Of a stretch of DNA of 64,000 nucleotides, positions 53,689-63,175 are shown piece after piece. Source of the DNA: Muribaculaceae bacterium (lineage in GTDB: Bacteria; Bacteroidota; Bacteroidia; Bacteroidales; Muribaculaceae); contig JAFYYI010000034.1 in assembly GCA_017557665.1 (NCBI GenBank), forward strand, positions 1 through 64,000, written 5' to 3'. The notes beneath the pieces are model-generated. The model made no database searches. It saw only the letters and a program-made list of their open reading frames with translations, and was not told the origin of the DNA. Both the position numbers and the translations under genes were made by a program. Numbering within the stretch: the first letter of the stretch is position 1; every line of letters starts with the position of its first letter.

Positions 53689-55548
53689 TCAGTTTTTTAT
53701 CTTTTGTTGCAGTTGTTTGTCTAAAATGATCAGGCGGCTGATGTCCCAAACACGCCGCTGGTGAGGGGTCAAAACGGTGCTGTCGCCGATGACCGACATG
53801 TTGCGCGGCTGAATGGCACCCGTGACGGGATAGCGCAGGATGCTGTGGCCCAAGCCCTTCCAGGGGTAAGCATTGGCACCCATCACATCAAGCAAGGTGG
53901 GAAACACGTCAACCTGTCCGATGACGGGGTTATAAAGCAAAGTGGTGTCACAACCCGAGACAATCATCGGGATGCCCCAATCGTCCTCGGTCCACTCATA
54001 GTCGGTGAGTCCCTTGACACGATTCAGGTAGATTTGGGTGTGATCGCTCACAATCGCCACCACCGTATTCTGGCGCAAGCCACGGCGGTCCAGCTCGTCG
54101 ATAAAGGCACCGATACAACTATCGGTGATGTTGACACAGTTGAGGTAGGCACGGGCGTCGGCATTGAGCGTGTCGCTCGCGGTAATCCACGACGGACGGA
54201 CGGCACCATTGGTATAAGGCACGTGCATCGTCATCGTCACCATTTCCAGGAAGAAGGGTTGGCACAGTTGCGGCAACAGACTGGCGCTGAAATCGGTAAG
54301 GGCGGCATCGTCAATATTGGCGTGGCGAGCAAAAGCACCGGCAGCGGCCAGGTCGTCACGCGTGTAGAGGGAATCAAACCCATAGGTCCTTGACGTCACC
54401 GTCTGATTCCAGTTCATGCCAGGGGTGCAAATCACCTCACGACAGTCATAACCGGTCAGCGCATCGGCCAAGTTGGGATATGGGCCATCGCCATGATCAA
54501 CGGCCACCACACCATCGCGCAACGGCAACAGTCCCGTGTTATAGATGAAATGGGCATCACTGGAATGGCCATGACTCGTCTGGAACAGCACATGAGGGGC
54601 ATAGAGGACACTGTCGCCGGCCACCAGGCCATTGAGCACGGGCGTCACGTCACGGCCGTCGACCTGCATGCCGATGGGCCAGGTGTGCAACGACTCGACA
54701 ATGATGAGCACCAGATTGCGCTGGCCATCACCGCAGTAACGGTTATCGGTGTATTGCGGACAGTCATTGGCCAGGAAGCGTTCCACCATCGCCCGCTCCT
54801 CGTCAGAAACGGAACGGCGGTTAAACAGGGTCTGATAGAGGGAATAAACGCCATAAGGTATTATACCGTTCTGGGAAAGATAGCCCCTGTTGCTGAAATT
54901 GTGAAGAAAACGCTTCTCGTAATTCTCGTTGAAATTTCCGTACCCTATCAGCGATGCCAACAGACATGCCAGGAGGGTGTACAGGAAGGGTTTCCAGCGA
55001 CGTTTCTCATCGGTCTCGCGGTTTCCCCTCACGCAGGCCCATATCAACAACAGGTAAGGCACAACAATCAGGAGGTCATGCAAGCGCATGAGCGAGAGGG
55101 TGCTGTTGGCCAACGTCTTGTTGACATTATCAGTCATCGTCAGGCTCTGCCACGGCATCAGGTCGTCATAGGCGCGGCAATAACACAACTGGCCCACACA
55201 CCACACGGTGAGCAGCGTCAAGGGAACCCAGACCAGCGGCCGCCATCGGCGCGGCAGAAGCCAGTAGGGAGACAAGAGCAAGAGCGCGTTAGCGATCGAG
55301 ATGACGATGACCTGATACATGCTCAAGCTCGCCATTTTACCGCTAATCAGGTTCATCAAGCCATTTAAAGGGGTCAAGAATACCGTGAAGTTGCCCAAAG
55401 AAAGGGGCACCATGAGCCACTCTTGAGGACCGCGTCCCATCACGCGCAGGTCGGCGACAAGGGCCACGCATTGCCATGTCACAACGGCCACACACAAGGC
55501 GAAAAACACCTTGCCATAGCGTTGCCGATGACCTTCTTGCCCTTTCAT
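53689..55548 (-). CDS. LTA synthase-type sulfatase / phosphoglycerol or phosphoethanolamine transferase
   Basis: 619 residues. About five membrane helices in the first 200 residues are followed by a large extracytoplasmic alkaline-phosphatase-superfamily domain: LVLIIVESLHTW (metal Glu), SHGHSSDAHF (nucleophile region), and VAIVSDHTQI with the metal DH pair. Enzymes of this type transfer phosphoglycerol or phosphoethanolamine to glycans or lipids on the outer face of the inner membrane. The acceptor is unknown. It lies in the operon-like run between umuD and the hemerythrin gene. Confidence 0.87.
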   Translation of the reverse strand: MKGQEGHRQRYGKVFFALCVAVVTWQCVALVADLRVMGRGPQEWLMVPLSLGNFTVFLTPLNGLMNLISGKMASLSMYQVIVISIANALLLLSPYWLLPRRWRPLVWVPLTLLTVWCVGQLCYCRAYDDLMPWQSLTMTDNVNKTLANSTLSLMRLHDLLIVVPYLLLIWACVRGNRETDEKRRWKPFLYTLLACLLASLIGYGNFNENYEKRFLHNFSNRGYLSQNGIIPYGVYSLYQTLFNRRSVSDEERAMVERFLANDCPQYTDNRYCGDGQRNLVLIIVESLHTWPIGMQVDGRDVTPVLNGLVAGDSVLYAPHVLFQTSHGHSSDAHFIYNTGLLPLRDGVVAVDHGDGPYPNLADALTGYDCREVICTPGMNWNQTVTSRTYGFDSLYTRDDLAAAGAFARHANIDDAALTDFSASLLPQLCQPFFLEMVTMTMHVPYTNGAVRPSWITASDTLNADARAYLNCVNITDSCIGAFIDELDRRGLRQNTVVAIVSDHTQIYLNRVKGLTDYEWTEDDWGIPMIVSGCDTTLLYNPVIGQVDVFPTLLDVMGANAYPWKGLGHSILRYPVTGAIQPRNMSVIGDSTVLTPHQRRVWDISRLIILDKQLQQKIKN

Positions 55549-55565
55549 CGCTCTGCCTGTTGCTA

Positions 55566-55994
55566 TTAAACACGCTTAATGATGTGAGACACGACGCCCC
55601 ACACCTGGAAATTGCTGTCCTCGCCCACGGGAATCTCAGGGAAATCGGCATTGGCAGGGGTGAGGAACACGCCATCTTCCCTCACGCTCAACCGTTTAAC
55701 GGTGAAATCGCCATCGATGAAACAAACGGCAATGCTGCCGTCGTGAGGCGGCAACGAACGGTCGATGATGAGCAGGTCGCCCTCATTGATACCGGCGTCG
55801 ACCATCGAGTTGCCGATGACACGGGCACAGAACGTGGCCGCAGGATTGGAAATCAGCGCCCGATTCAAGTCAATGCTGTCGGCATACTCGCCCTGGGCAG
55901 GACTGGGGAATCCCGCTTGCAGCCGTCCCTCAAAGAATTGCAAACCCTCGGTTTGCTCATCAGGCTTGACTTGAGATATCTTGATGTCATCCAT
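55566..55994 (-). CDS. umuD: UmuD-like S24 self-cleaving protein
   Basis: 142 residues. The self-cleavage site is A27-G28 in LQAGFPSP, the nucleophile S63 in GNSMVDAG and the general base K100 in FTVKRL. RecA-DNA filaments would trigger self-cleavage to UmuD', which joins UmuC as an error-prone polymerase. No umuC is present in the window; umuD is normally next to it. A LexA box was not identified. It starts 5 bases after the metallohydrolase stop. Confidence 0.9.
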   Translation of the reverse strand: MDDIKISQVKPDEQTEGLQFFEGRLQAGFPSPAQGEYADSIDLNRALISNPAATFCARVIGNSMVDAGINEGDLLIIDRSLPPHDGSIAVCFIDGDFTVKRLSVREDGVFLTPANADFPEIPVGEDSNFQVWGVVSHIIKRV

Positions 55995-55999
55995 GATTC

Positions 56000-56773
56000 T
56001 TAAACTTTGACTATAAGGCCATCATAGGCCAGTTCCACACCTTCGGGCAGCAGACTGGGGGAATTGGCATGAAATCCCATGCGGTCGCTCATGTGGATGA
56101 GATAGGTCTTGCCAGGCTTGACACGATTCACAATATCCAAAGTCTCATCGAGACACATGTGAGACAGGTGTTCACCTGCAACCCGCAACGAATTGATTAC
56201 CAGCAAGGGAACACCCTTCAGGCTCTCCACCACCTCGGGAGCAATCGTCTTGGCATCGGTGATATAGGCCAATGGCCCGATTCGGAAACCGACAATGTCC
56301 AGTTTGTAGTGCTTCACGGGAATCGGCTCCACCTTCACACCATCCACCAGGAAAGGCTCGTCACCGATAACATGTTCCTCAAATTGCGCCACGCCAGGAT
56401 AGGGATTCTTGGCAAAACAGTAGGGAATGCGTTGATGCAGGTCTCGCAACACGTCGGCACGGGCATAAACCGGGAAATGACGCGCAAAGCAATAGGTGCG
56501 CAAGTCATCCAACCCGGCCACATGGTCGAAGTGGATGTGAGTCAGCAGCACCGCGTCCAGATTGTCGTCACTGGCCCGCAGCATCTGGGTGCGGAAGTCG
56601 GGGCCACAGTCGATGAGCAGGCGCACGCCCTGATAACGCACGATGGCCGACGTTCGCAAGCGCCAGTCACGTGGGTCGGTGCTCATGCACACCGGGCAAT
56701 GACACCGCAACATCGGCACGCCTGTCGAGGTGCCCGTTCCCAAGAATTCTATTTCCAGCGTTGTTGGTTCCAT
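56000..56773 (-). CDS. Metallo-beta-lactamase fold hydrolase (PhnP-like)
   Basis: 257 residues. The metal motif is THIHFDH (H79, H81, D83, H84), followed by a Cys cluster near the start (CHCPVC, 24-29) as in PhnP. PhnP hydrolyses cyclic ribosyl phosphates; these Bacteroidetes proteins have no proven substrate. The ATG overlaps the preceding stop as TAATG, showing coupling to the BamE-like lipoprotein gene. Confidence 0.88.
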   Translation of the reverse strand: MEPTTLEIEFLGTGTSTGVPMLRCHCPVCMSTDPRDWRLRTSAIVRYQGVRLLIDCGPDFRTQMLRASDDNLDAVLLTHIHFDHVAGLDDLRTYCFARHFPVYARADVLRDLHQRIPYCFAKNPYPGVAQFEEHVIGDEPFLVDGVKVEPIPVKHYKLDIVGFRIGPLAYITDAKTIAPEVVESLKGVPLLVINSLRVAGEHLSHMCLDETLDIVNRVKPGKTYLIHMSDRMGFHANSPSLLPEGVELAYDGLIVKV

Positions 56774-57738
56774 TATCGTCGAAAACTGTTGAGGAGTCCG
56801 TCCACGAAAAAGAGGTAAGACCCTCCATCATAATACCAATACTCTCTCACGCCTCCCTGGTCATGACCCTCATTGATGCGTTGGGGAGAACCGAGGGCCA
56901 AACGGCATTCCTCCTTGGTCATCCCTTCAACAACCTGCCCCCGCATGATGCGCTCCCAATTGGAATCGGAAATCGAGGGATAAGCAAGACGAGGGTCGTT
57001 GGCTACAAACATCGCGTCGAAGTCTCGCCCGTGCATCGTGGATGCGTTATCGCTCATCCACACCATCGCTTTCTCGCCCGTGTCACAGGTTGTGAACAAC
57101 AGCTTCATGGGCATCACGGCATTGCCAGGCAAGACGCTGTCGACATGAACTTTTATAAAATGGCGACCATCTGTCATCTGTCCGCTCTGGCGATCATACC
57201 AGATGGACGTGCGGATAAAATAATCCTTATTCACCACCTGGCGCGCGATATGGTCCACGAGGTCAAGATCGATGAGCATCGGGATGGAAAAACCCGGTTT
57301 AAACTCATCTATCTCCTTTCCGGAACGGTACACGAACGATTTTCCATCGACAACGTCCTGAAACCTCAGGTTCACCGTCTTGCGGTTGTCATAGAGCCCA
57401 CCGGTGTCATAGCCCACATAGGCAAGCACATGGCCAGCCAGATCCACAGTGTCGATATTATAGTCGCCGCTGCGTGAGAAGAGTTGCCGCACCTGATTAT
57501 CGGCCACCCAGAAGCGTTTACCTTGCCGCCACGCAGGGACAGAATCGGTAAAAGGCTCCAGCGTGATAACCGGCTGACGGCCCTCCATCTGGCCGATGGC
57601 CTTACGGACGTCCTTGTCGGTCACGCGTTCGGTCACCTCAATGCCAGTCCCACAAGACATAGCCAACAGACAAGCGCCTACGACCCAAAGAGCCGCAAGC
57701 GATACCCTGCACACTATGCCGTGCAACGACCTCGGCAT
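56773..57738 (-). CDS. Lipoprotein with SmpA/BamE-like C-terminus
   Basis: 321 residues. Lipobox LLAMSC gives a lipidated Cys. The last 60 residues (IMRGQVVEGMTKEECRLALGSPQRI ... REYWYYDGGSYLFFVDGLL) match the SmpA/BamE pattern of a short helical hairpin plus beta sheet. The middle 200 residues are not recognised. BamE domains help outer-membrane protein assembly, but many such domains in lipoproteins have other roles. It overlaps the metallohydrolase gene by one base. Confidence 0.75.
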   Translation of the reverse strand: MPRSLHGIVCRVSLAALWVVGACLLAMSCGTGIEVTERVTDKDVRKAIGQMEGRQPVITLEPFTDSVPAWRQGKRFWVADNQVRQLFSRSGDYNIDTVDLAGHVLAYVGYDTGGLYDNRKTVNLRFQDVVDGKSFVYRSGKEIDEFKPGFSIPMLIDLDLVDHIARQVVNKDYFIRTSIWYDRQSGQMTDGRHFIKVHVDSVLPGNAVMPMKLLFTTCDTGEKAMVWMSDNASTMHGRDFDAMFVANDPRLAYPSISDSNWERIMRGQVVEGMTKEECRLALGSPQRINEGHDQGGVREYWYYDGGSYLFFVDGLLNSFRR

Positions 57739-57747
57739 TCTACAGTA

Positions 57748-58158
57748 TTATTTTTTATTAGAACTCTCTTTTAAACCTTCATTGATGGACTTGGTGATTG
57801 TGGTGATATCACCATCGCCGTTCAAGGCTTCATCAATCAAGGGTTGCACAGCTTCGTCGGTTGTTGCTCCAGCCTGCACCTTCATCTTGGTAATGATGGG
57901 GGCATTGCGATTCAGCGACTCGGTGACAGCATTCCTGAAATCGGAAATGTCAATGGTGTCGCCCAATTCAACAAGCTTCTGCTCGAGGGTACGAATGCTA
58001 TCGTCCAGTGCGATAGCGGCTGCAGCGTCTTGTTTCTTGCACAGTTCGTCCAGCCTGTTAGCCATTCTCTCACCTTCGGCTTTGTATTCATGGCTATGTT
58101 CACAGCTCACCAGGGAAAATGAGACGATTGCAATCATCGTCAATAAGATCTTTTTCAT
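57748..58158 (-). CDS. Small helical lipoprotein
   Basis: 136 residues from ATG 58158, with signal and lipobox SFSLVSCEH. The remainder is charged and helical, with no family I recognise. It lies 31 bases after the TSCPD gene and 9 before the BamE-like gene. The upstream extension of the frame to 58311 lies within the TSCPD gene in another phase and is rejected. Confidence 0.8.
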   Translation of the reverse strand: MKKILLTMIAIVSFSLVSCEHSHEYKAEGERMANRLDELCKKQDAAAAIALDDSIRTLEQKLVELGDTIDISDFRNAVTESLNRNAPIITKMKVQAGATTDEAVQPLIDEALNGDGDITTITKSINEGLKESSNKK

Positions 58159-58189
58159 TGCATTTAATTGTTTTGTATTGTTTTTCTGA

Positions 58190-58462
58190 TTATTCGTGTA
58201 TTGTAGTCCCCGCACTTGCCAACGCTTCACGCAGAGCCGTGGCCAACTGGTCGGGGCACGATGTGTTCTTGTAACCGCAACGGATACCCTGCAATTTCGC
58301 AATGACATCATCAGCTTTCATGCCACGCACGAGTGTCGTTATGCCTTGCAGGTTACCATGACAGCCACCATAGAATTGCACATCCCTTAAGATGCCATCC
58401 TCGTCAACCTCTAAATCGATTTGGGAAGAACAGGTCCCACTGGTATAATAGGTATATTTCAT
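58190..58462 (-). CDS. TSCPD-domain protein
   Basis: 90 residues from ATG 58462. The signature is NTSCPDQLA near the end, plus FYGGCHGNLQGI. This family includes the C-terminal domain of some vitamin B12-dependent ribonucleotide reductases; as a separate protein its role is unknown. It sits between the Crp regulator and the small lipoprotein. Confidence 0.9.
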   Translation of the reverse strand: MKYTYYTSGTCSSQIDLEVDEDGILRDVQFYGGCHGNLQGITTLVRGMKADDVIAKLQGIRCGYKNTSCPDQLATALREALASAGTTIHE

Positions 58463-58482
58463 TGTAAAAACACTATAAAATG

Positions 58483-59151
58483 TCAATATTCCAACAGACG
58501 GCGCAGGTCGAGAATGTGCATCACGTTGCTGTCATAATCAATAATCTCCAGGTCACTCAGCTTGTCGAGTGTTGCCACCAGTGTTGTCCGCTGCGTGCCC
58601 AGCAACGCGCACAGGTCGCGCTGCTTGTAATGCAACGTGATGTCGCTGGCATTCACCACCGCAAGGGTATCAACAATCATTGCCAAACGTTCGGCAACCG
58701 ACCCATTTTTTAGTGAGATTACCGACGACATGCTGCGCTGGCTACCTGTTGACAGATAATTCAAGATGTTGAACAAGAAGACCTTATCGGTGTTTATCAT
58801 CTTGATGTAATCACTCTTGAGCAGCTGCAGAATTCCACAGGCCCCATCGGCAACAGCGGTATAGGGGTACACCGTGTCACGACCGAAAAGGCATTCGGCT
58901 GCGAGTACATGAGGGGTCGATAATGTCTGCCTCATCGACACCTTGAGATGGGTACAAGGAATGTCAAGCCTCACACGCCCTGAGACAATGAACTTGACGT
59001 GTGTGCAAGGTTCTCCAGCTGCAAGTATTTGCTCACCATTGCGGAACTTGAGAAAATGAAACGGCAGCTTCTCGACGAGTTCCGTAATTTTCTCGGTGCT
59101 CACGCCTTGGAAGAGCGGCAGCTGCATCAACTGTTGGTACATGCTGTTCAT
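58483..59151 (-). CDS. Crp/Fnr family transcription regulator
   Basis: 222 residues. A cyclic-nucleotide-binding-type beta barrel (about 20-120) is followed by a C-terminal winged helix (TLHYKQRDLCALLGTQRTTLVATLDKLSDLEII). No Fe-S cysteine cluster like that of Fnr is present, and the cAMP-contact residues are not evident, so the effector is unknown. It lies 13 bases after hisS. Confidence 0.88.
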   Translation of the reverse strand: MNSMYQQLMQLPLFQGVSTEKITELVEKLPFHFLKFRNGEQILAAGEPCTHVKFIVSGRVRLDIPCTHLKVSMRQTLSTPHVLAAECLFGRDTVYPYTAVADGACGILQLLKSDYIKMINTDKVFLFNILNYLSTGSQRSMSSVISLKNGSVAERLAMIVDTLAVVNASDITLHYKQRDLCALLGTQRTTLVATLDKLSDLEIIDYDSNVMHILDLRRLLEY

Positions 59152-59164
59152 TCCTCAGGTGGAT

Positions 59165-60529
59165 TTACTTCCTCAACTCGTCGATTACCTGGTCAAGCGT
59201 CAGCGTCTGCTGCTCGCCCGTCACCATGTTCTTGAGGGCAACGGTTCCGTTCAGCACCTCGTCGGCACCAACGATGGCGACAAAAGGTATCTGGCGGTCA
59301 TTGGCATAATTCATCTGCTTCTTCATCTTGGCGCTGTCAGGATACAGCTCAGCACTGATGCCAGCCTTGCGCAAGGACATGATGTGGCGCAGAGAGGTCG
59401 AGGCCTCCTGCTCGCCGAAGTTGACAAATAGGACCTTGGCAGTTGCCATTGTGTCAGCAGGATACAAGTCAAGGGCATTCAGCACATCATAGATGCGGTC
59501 GGCACCGAAACTGATGCCCACACCCGACAGGCCGGGCATACCGAAGACACCCGTCAAATTATCATAACGGCCACCGCCCGTGATGCTGCCGATAGCAACA
59601 TCCAAAGCCTTGACCTCAAGGATGGTACCAGTGTAATAGTTCAAGCCTCGTGCAAGCGAAACGTCAAGTTCCACATTGGCACGAGTGCCAAGAGCAGCCA
59701 CATGGTCGAGCACATAGCGCATCTCCTCGATACCTTTCATACCAATCTCGCTGTCAGCGAGCATGGTCGAAAGACTGTCAAGACGATCCTTGTTAGAGCC
59801 GTCCAAAGCCAGCAATGGTTGAAGCGTTGCTATAGCGTCATCACTCAGGCCCTTCTCCTTGAGTTCAGCGTTGACATTGTCAATACCGATTTTATCAAGT
59901 TTATCGATGGCGACGGTGATATCTACAATCTTGTCGGCGGCACCGATGATCTCGGCAATGCCGCTCAGGATTTTGCGGTTGTTGAGTTTAATGGCTATGT
60001 TGATGTTGAAACGATTGAACACCTCGTCAATCATCATCACCAGCTCCACCTCGTTGAACAGCGAGTCACTGCCCACAATGTCGGCATCACACTGATAGAA
60101 CTCACGGTAACGGCCCTTCTGGGGGCGGTCGGCACGCCAAACGGGCTGAACCTGATAGCGCTTGAACGGCATCTGCAGGTCGTTTCGGTGCTGCACGACG
60201 TAGCGTGCAAAGGGTACCGTGAGGTCATAGCGCAAACCCTTCTCGCTGATTTTGGTCGTCAGGTGCAATGAATCGTGGGCCGCAAGCAAATCATCGGGGG
60301 CATCCTTGAGGTAGTCGCCACTATTCAGAATCTTGAATAACAGTTTATCTCCTTCCTCACCATATTTGCCCATCAGTGTTGAAAGGTTTTCCACAGCAGG
60401 CGTCTCGATCTGTTGGAAACCGTAAAGCAGGAACACGTCCTTGATTGTGTTGAAGATATAGTTGCGACGCGCCATCTCGATGGGCGAGAAGTCGCGCGTT
60501 CCTTTCGGAATTGATGGTTTTTGTGCCAT
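59165..60529 (-). CDS. hisS: Histidyl-tRNA synthetase
   Basis: 454 residues, class II. Motif 2 area [21 protein letters not shown], histidine-binding [12 protein letters not shown] and GGGRYDNL, then SFGADRI are present. It charges tRNA-His in the cytosol. It is the second gene of a minus-strand run that begins with the YugP-type protease and continues through Crp. Confidence 0.98.
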   Translation of the reverse strand: MAQKPSIPKGTRDFSPIEMARRNYIFNTIKDVFLLYGFQQIETPAVENLSTLMGKYGEEGDKLLFKILNSGDYLKDAPDDLLAAHDSLHLTTKISEKGLRYDLTVPFARYVVQHRNDLQMPFKRYQVQPVWRADRPQKGRYREFYQCDADIVGSDSLFNEVELVMMIDEVFNRFNINIAIKLNNRKILSGIAEIIGAADKIVDITVAIDKLDKIGIDNVNAELKEKGLSDDAIATLQPLLALDGSNKDRLDSLSTMLADSEIGMKGIEEMRYVLDHVAALGTRANVELDVSLARGLNYYTGTILEVKALDVAIGSITGGGRYDNLTGVFGMPGLSGVGISFGADRIYDVLNALDLYPADTMATAKVLFVNFGEQEASTSLRHIMSLRKAGISAELYPDSAKMKKQMNYANDRQIPFVAIVGADEVLNGTVALKNMVTGEQQTLTLDQVIDELRK

Positions 60530-60562
60530 TATTTCTCTATTGATGTGTTTATCTTGTGAATA

Positions 60563-61240
60563 TTATCTCCTTCTTCCAAATATCATCGCTACATAATATA
60601 ATAATGTGGCAAGCGAACCGACAGCAGCCACGACGTAAGTATAGGCAGCGGCACGAAGGGCATCCTTGGCCTGGGTCAATTGTTCTCCATTGACAATTCC
60701 CGATCCTTCAAGCCACTTGACAGCACGATGACTGGCATCAATCTCGACGGGCAACGTCACGAAGCTGAACAGCACCGTTGTTGCAAACAAGGCAATAGCC
60801 ACATACAAGGGAATGGGAGTCCACTGTACCAAAAAAATACCAACCAGTAAGAGCCATTGTATGGTGTTAGAGGCAAACTGCACGATGGGCACCATCTTGG
60901 TGCGCAACTGCAACATGCTGTAACCCACCTTGTGCTGAATTGCATGGCCACACTCGTGAGCGGCAACAGCAGCGGCAGCGATGCTATTGGTAGCATAAAC
61001 GGGGTCGCTCAGGTTCACCGTCCTGTTGGCGGGATTAAAATGATCGGTCAACTGACCCTTGACACTCGTCACCTGCACATCACCACAACCGTTCTGTTGC
61101 AACATTGCATTGGCTACATCACGTCCTGCCATAGGCACACCCAACGGCACTTTACTATACTTATCAAACTTTGACTTAAGGGAGTTCTGAACAACCATGC
61201 TCAGGATAAAAACACCTCCCATTATAATCCATATCAACAT
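60563..61240 (-). CDS. YugP-type membrane zinc metallopeptidase
   Basis: 225 residues. Membrane helices flank the zinc motif HECGH (95-99, AAHECGHAIQHKVGYSML). YugP is a widespread membrane protein of the zincin superfamily without a well defined substrate. It has a -7 box at 61342-61349 and precedes hisS by 33 bases. Confidence 0.9.
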   Translation of the reverse strand: MLIWIIMGGVFILSMVVQNSLKSKFDKYSKVPLGVPMAGRDVANAMLQQNGCGDVQVTSVKGQLTDHFNPANRTVNLSDPVYATNSIAAAAVAAHECGHAIQHKVGYSMLQLRTKMVPIVQFASNTIQWLLLVGIFLVQWTPIPLYVAIALFATTVLFSFVTLPVEIDASHRAVKWLEGSGIVNGEQLTQAKDALRAAAYTYVVAAVGSLATLLYYVAMIFGRRR

Positions 61241-61295
61241 AGTAATAAGATTTTTTAATTGTTGATTATTATTTCTTTAGCTAAAAATGCAGTTT

Positions 61296-61310
61296 TGGCA
61301 CGAAAATTGC
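61296..61310 (+). promoter_or_regulatory. Sigma-54-like site upstream of the alanine-rich lipoprotein gene
   Basis: TGGCACG-AAAA-TTGC, followed by C instead of A or T. It is 196 bases before the ATG, and a sigma-A-type promoter lies between them. Confidence 0.35.
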
Positions 61311-61341
61311 CACAAGACATCACGGACAAAAATCTGCACTG

Positions 61342-61349
61342 CAAAGTTA
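61342..61349 (-). promoter_or_regulatory. -7 box for YugP-type gene (TAACTTTG)
   Basis: The plus strand reads CAAAGTTA 102 bases before the ATG. Confidence 0.55.
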
Positions 61350-61420
61350 TAGTTTTTTGACCGCAAAACGGCCTAAAAGCCAAATAAAAGTATTAAAAAA
61401 TGAAAATTATGACCAAAAAA

Positions 61421-61451
61421 TTTGCTAATTCAAAAATAGCCGCTACATTTG
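61421..61451 (+). promoter_or_regulatory. Consensus Bacteroidetes promoter of the alanine-rich lipoprotein
   Basis: TTTG at 61421-61424 and TACATTTG at 61444-61451 with the ideal 19-base spacer; the ATG follows 54 bases later. Confidence 0.85.
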
Positions 61452-61505
61452 CGGCGTTGAAAATTCGTTTTATTATTAATTTTTAAATTTTTAAGTTGTT
61501 TTATT

Positions 61506-62087
61506 ATGAAGAAGTTATTATTGATGTTTGCAGCTGTTGCTGCTATCGCATTTGTTGGTTGCAAGACCGAAACCAAGCCCGCTGAGACCACTGATCCCAC
61601 TGACAGTGTTCAGGTTGCAGCTGATGAGTACACTGTAGAAGGCGTAACCGCCGACCTGATGAAGCTCGTTGAGACCGGTGACGAGGCTCAGACCCTGGGT
61701 TTCCTTGATGGTATCAAGGCTAAGGCTGATGAGTTCCTGAAAGCTGGTGACAACAACAAGTACTTCAACATCATCAACATCCTGAAGACCGTTTGGGACG
61801 CTAACAAGGACGCTATCATCGCTAAGATCCCGACTCTGGCTGACAAGATGAGCGCTTACATCGATGTTCCCGAGGACCTGAAGGCTGGTTTTGCTGACTT
61901 CGTGGCTAATGCCGCTAAGGAGAAAGCCGGTGAGGCTGTTGAGGCCGTTAAGGACGCTGCTGACGGTGCCGTTGATGCTGCTGCCGCTAAGGTAGAAGAG
62001 GGCAAGGAAGCCGTTAAGGATGCTGCTGCCGATGCTGCTCAGAAGACCGCTGACGCTGCTCAGCAGGCTGCCGACAAGCTGAAATAA
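61506..62087 (+). CDS. Alanine-rich lipoprotein with LEA-like helical tail
   Basis: 193 residues. The signal ends in FVGCKT, a lipobox. A soluble domain (40-130) is followed by a tail of Ala/Lys/Asp/Glu 11-residue-like helical repeats (AVEAVKDAADGAVDAAAAKVEEG, ending AAQQAADKLK). The consensus promoter, clean terminator and strong codon bias (many CTG, GCT, AAG) suggest an abundant protein. The tail resembles desiccation-protectant or coiled outer-membrane lipoproteins; function unknown. Confidence 0.85.
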   Translation: MKKLLLMFAAVAAIAFVGCKTETKPAETTDPTDSVQVAADEYTVEGVTADLMKLVETGDEAQTLGFLDGIKAKADEFLKAGDNNKYFNIINILKTVWDANKDAIIAKIPTLADKMSAYIDVPEDLKAGFADFVANAAKEKAGEAVEAVKDAADGAVDAAAAKVEEGKEAVKDAAADAAQKTADAAQQAADKLK

Positions 62088-62117
62088 TCTAGAACACAAG
62101 ATTAATTCCTAATAACA

Positions 62118-62151
62118 AATCAGGGCTGACCCACACGGGTCGGCCCTGATT
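62118..62151. terminator. Bidirectional terminator
   Basis: 15-bp stem AATCAGGGCTGACCC with complement (one G-U), ACAC loop, T-rich on both sides. It separates the lipoprotein from the convergent GNAT gene. Confidence 0.9.
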
Positions 62152-62174
62152 GTTTAATACCGTTCCGTTTGCAA

Positions 62175-62690
62175 TTATTTTACTGTTGTCAGCTGGTAGG
62201 CCAAGCGCTCATCCCCATTGAGCAGATAAATGATGCCACAATAGGTAAAACCATAACGGTCGATGACATGGCGCATGATGACATTGTCGCGATGAGTGTC
62301 GATGCGCAAGTTTCCGGCAACCGCCATACAGTAGTCCATCACATCATTGAAGACACCATGACTTGCCGCTGAACTGGCCAGGCGGTGAACCACATAATAA
62401 GGCTTATCATCCAGCCACTGCCCCTCATAGATTTCTTTATAGGTGGGTTCCGGACCAGGGATAAAGGCAAACGAGGCGACCACTTCCCCACCCTCTTCCA
62501 CACACAAGTAGCAATGGCCATTGTGAATGTCGGTCTCGATGGTCTCGCGGCTGGGATAGCCGTCAATCCACTGATTCACGTTGCCACAAGAACGCATGAT
62601 GCCACGCGCCTGTTCGATGAGTCGCATGATGACCGGCACATCTTCCATCAAAGCCAGCCTAAAAATCCTATTCCTCCTATTGTTCATCAT
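62175..62690 (-). CDS. GNAT family N-acetyltransferase
   Basis: 171 residues. The GNAT core is visible: ALMEDVPVIMRLIEQARGIM (helix 1), CYLCVEEGGEVVASFAFI (strands 2-4), VHRLASSAASHGVF (acetyl-CoA binding region), then NLRIDTHRDNVIMRHVIDRYGF. RLASS replaces the usual Q/RxxGxG, as in some stand-alone Bacteroidetes members. Substrate unknown. Confidence 0.85.
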   Translation of the reverse strand: MMNNRRNRIFRLALMEDVPVIMRLIEQARGIMRSCGNVNQWIDGYPSRETIETDIHNGHCYLCVEEGGEVVASFAFIPGPEPTYKEIYEGQWLDDKPYYVVHRLASSAASHGVFNDVMDYCMAVAGNLRIDTHRDNVIMRHVIDRYGFTYCGIIYLLNGDERLAYQLTTVK

Positions 62691-62723
62691 CTGATTTCTG
62701 TTAGCATCGGGACGTACTGTAGG

Positions 62724-63155
62724 TCAAAAATCCTTTATCATCTCTTGGATTTCATCGTTAGGAAAGTCTATCGTCGTGATCAACCCTGAACGATTACCCT
62801 TATACTGATAACGCAAATTCTTACCAGTGGCCTTGATCAAAGACATGAAACCATACAATTCGGAGTCAGGCGTACTCAGGGCGATTATCTGTTTTTTCAG
62901 GTTAATTCTGAATTGTTCTCTCTGATCGATGAATTGCGCATAATCCAGCGCATTCTCGTCAATCACATATTCATAAGTCACAACGTCACCATCGCGGGAC
63001 AAGGATAACAGGGTCGTGGCATTATCCACCTGCATAGGCATATTCTTGTTAGACGCTGCGATTTCCTTATCCAGCAATGCCTCATTTGAATTGTCCTTGC
63101 ATGACAACACCATCAATAAAGGACATAACATCAATAAAAAGAATAGCTTTTTCAT
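62724..63155 (-). CDS. Small lipoprotein
   Basis: 143 residues, lipobox LLMVLSCKD. The rest is a compact alpha/beta domain (TTLLSLSRDGDVVTYEYVIDENALDY, IKATGKNLRYQYKGN) of a kind common among Bacteroidetes lipoproteins. No function assigned. It lies 20 bases downstream of the M3 peptidase gene. Confidence 0.8.
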   Translation of the reverse strand: MKKLFFLLMLCPLLMVLSCKDNSNEALLDKEIAASNKNMPMQVDNATTLLSLSRDGDVVTYEYVIDENALDYAQFIDQREQFRINLKKQIIALSTPDSELYGFMSLIKATGKNLRYQYKGNRSGLITTIDFPNDEIQEMIKDF

Positions 63156-63175
63156 GTCTATAAATGATTATTTTG

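Noticed and set aside
61518..62099. 193-residue minus-strand ORF opposite the alanine-rich lipoprotein
   Set aside because: Shadow of a strongly biased gene with its own promoter and terminator.
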